DNA of 6,899 nucleotides from positions 1 through 6,899 of the forward strand of contig JAMFRY010000235.1 in the NCBI GenBank assembly GCA_026225015.1, in the 5' to 3' direction. The notes beneath the pieces are model-generated. The model saw only the letters and a list, made by a program, of their open reading frames with translations, had not been told where the DNA came from and searched no databases. A program made the position numbers and the translations under genes. Origin of the DNA: Alphaproteobacteria bacterium. GTDB taxonomy: Bacteria > Pseudomonadota > Alphaproteobacteria > Acetobacterales > Acetobacteraceae. This document shows positions 6,150 to 6,899 of the stretch, piece by piece. How positions within the stretch are numbered: the first letter of the stretch is position 1; every line of letters starts with the position of its first letter.

Positions 6150-6899
6150 ATGGGCTGATTCCACCGCTACTTGCCGGCTTTGCAGGCACCATCGCTCTGG
6201 CCTTCATTATTGGTTTGGAACTGCACGCCTATCGCCGGCGCGATGACGGCAGGTCCGTGGCGATTGCTCTGGGTTTCGGCACGACGCGCACGATTACCCT
6301 GATCGCGGCTGCGGGGTTTGTGCTGTGGAGCATCGCGCCGGTGGCGCCGTTCTGCGTTGGGCTGGCGGTGCTGGGCGGGTTGCTGGCGCTGGACTACCGG
6401 CAGAAACTTGGGCGCGGTGACGCTTCGCTGCTGGTGAGCGTGATCGGTATTCTGGCTTTTCTGCTGGGGCCTTTCGTGTTGACCGCGCCGCTGCCGGTGA
6501 CGGCGGCATTGGCGGTGGTGATTCTGTTTGTGCTTGGCGAACAAAATTGGATCCGGCGATTCTCCGACGCATTTCCGGCCGAGGAAGGGGTCACGCTCGC
6601 GAAATTTCTGATCCTTGCCGGGTTGGTTCTGCCCCTGCTGCCCAATGCCGATATTCTGGGGCTCGAAGGCATCAGCTATACCAAAGTTTGGACGGCGGTG
6701 CTGGTGATTTCCGGGATTTCCTATCTCGGCTATCTGGCGCATCGCTATCTGTTTCCGCGGGCGGGCACGCTGCTTACCGGCGTGCTGGGCGGGCTGTATT
6801 CCAGCACCGCCGCCACGGTGGTGCTGGCGCGCGCTGCCAGGGCTGAACCGGGGCAAGCCGCTTTGGCGCCGGCCGCGGTGATCATCGCCACCGCCATGA
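6146..6899 (+). CDS. MgtC/SapB-DUF4010-type membrane protein, 3' end cut by window edge
   Basis: A polytopic inner-membrane protein; 251 codons are visible and the frame is still open at the right edge. The N-terminus has the MgtC/SapB pattern: a first helix (about 6-24) ending in GLELHAYRRR, then GTTRTITLIAAAG at 45-57, corresponding to the family's G-x-R-T-x-x-L motif. Further hydrophobic segments lie near 66-83, 94-113, 117-132, 152-167, 180-198 and 208-226, with another starting near 240. From about residue 150 the sequence resembles DUF4010: KFLILAGLVLPLLPN, then KVWTAVLVISGISYLGY, then LLTGVLGGLYSSTAATVVLAR. Members of this architecture are about 400 residues, so perhaps 150 are missing. 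Its substrate or role is unknown; MgtC proper is a virulence factor that affects ATP synthase and magnesium homeostasis and should not be assumed here. Its ATG overlaps the metC stop (ATGA) and no strong Shine-Dalgarno sequence is visible, so translation is probably coupled to metC. Confidence 0.85.
   Translation, partial: MNGLIPPLLAGFAGTIALAFIIGLELHAYRRRDDGRSVAIALGFGTTRTITLIAAAGFVLWSIAPVAPFCVGLAVLGGLLALDYRQKLGRGDASLLVSVIGILAFLLGPFVLTAPLPVTAALAVVILFVLGEQNWIRRFSDAFPAEEGVTLAKFLILAGLVLPLLPNADILGLEGISYTKVWTAVLVISGISYLGYLAHRYLFPRAGTLLTGVLGGLYSSTAATVVLARAARAEPGQAALAPAAVIIATAM

Noticed and set aside
5397..6856. Two long antisense frames opposite metC and the DUF4010 gene
   Set aside because: The opposing frames carry clear PLP-enzyme and membrane-protein motifs; the antisense ones are Gln/Arg/His-rich and lack motifs.

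Overview
The window is a compact, GC-rich bacterial chromosome segment with short intergenic gaps and no sign of mobile DNA. The protein families, and what I recall of related gene orders (a helix-turn-helix regulator followed by sseA and metC), suggest an alphaproteobacterium, perhaps Hyphomicrobiales-like. That placement is inference from protein character, not from a marker gene.

Layout. The left end holds the 5' part of cysS (cysteinyl-tRNA synthetase) on the minus strand, running off the window. A 45 bp divergent gap separates it from a complete plus-strand M20-family metallo-dipeptidase gene. That gene converges, with a 35 bp gap, on a minus-strand yraN/UPF0102 gene (PD-(D/E)XK nuclease-like fold). 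A non-coding stretch of roughly 260 bp follows. It contains an imperfect hairpin flanked by short direct repeats, and a tiny reading frame that overlaps the start of the next gene. The right half is a tight plus-strand cluster: an XRE-type regulator with a large uncharacterised C-terminal region, sseA (3-mercaptopyruvate sulfurtransferase, two rhodanese domains), metC (PLP-dependent cystathionine beta-lyase), and a MgtC/SapB-DUF4010-type membrane protein that runs off the right end. The gaps are 6 nt, 7 nt and a 4-base ATGA overlap, which strongly suggests one operon.

How the genes fit together. SseA handles mercaptopyruvate sulfur (a cysteine catabolite). MetC cleaves cystathionine, and in this family often cysteine, giving homocysteine or sulfide plus pyruvate and ammonia. 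The first gene of the operon is a DNA-binding protein with a probable sensory C-terminus, so the simplest reading is a self-regulated sulfur amino acid module with an added membrane protein of unknown role. CysRS and an M20 dipeptidase (a family that includes eukaryotic Cys-Gly dipeptidases) lie next door, so cysteine use is a loose theme across the window; this may be coincidence.

The most interesting points are the regulator's uncharacterised domain, the coupling of the MgtC/DUF4010 protein to metC, and a leucine in MetC where E. coli has a PLP-phosphate-binding arginine. I see no CRISPR array, RNA gene, insertion sequence or defence system.
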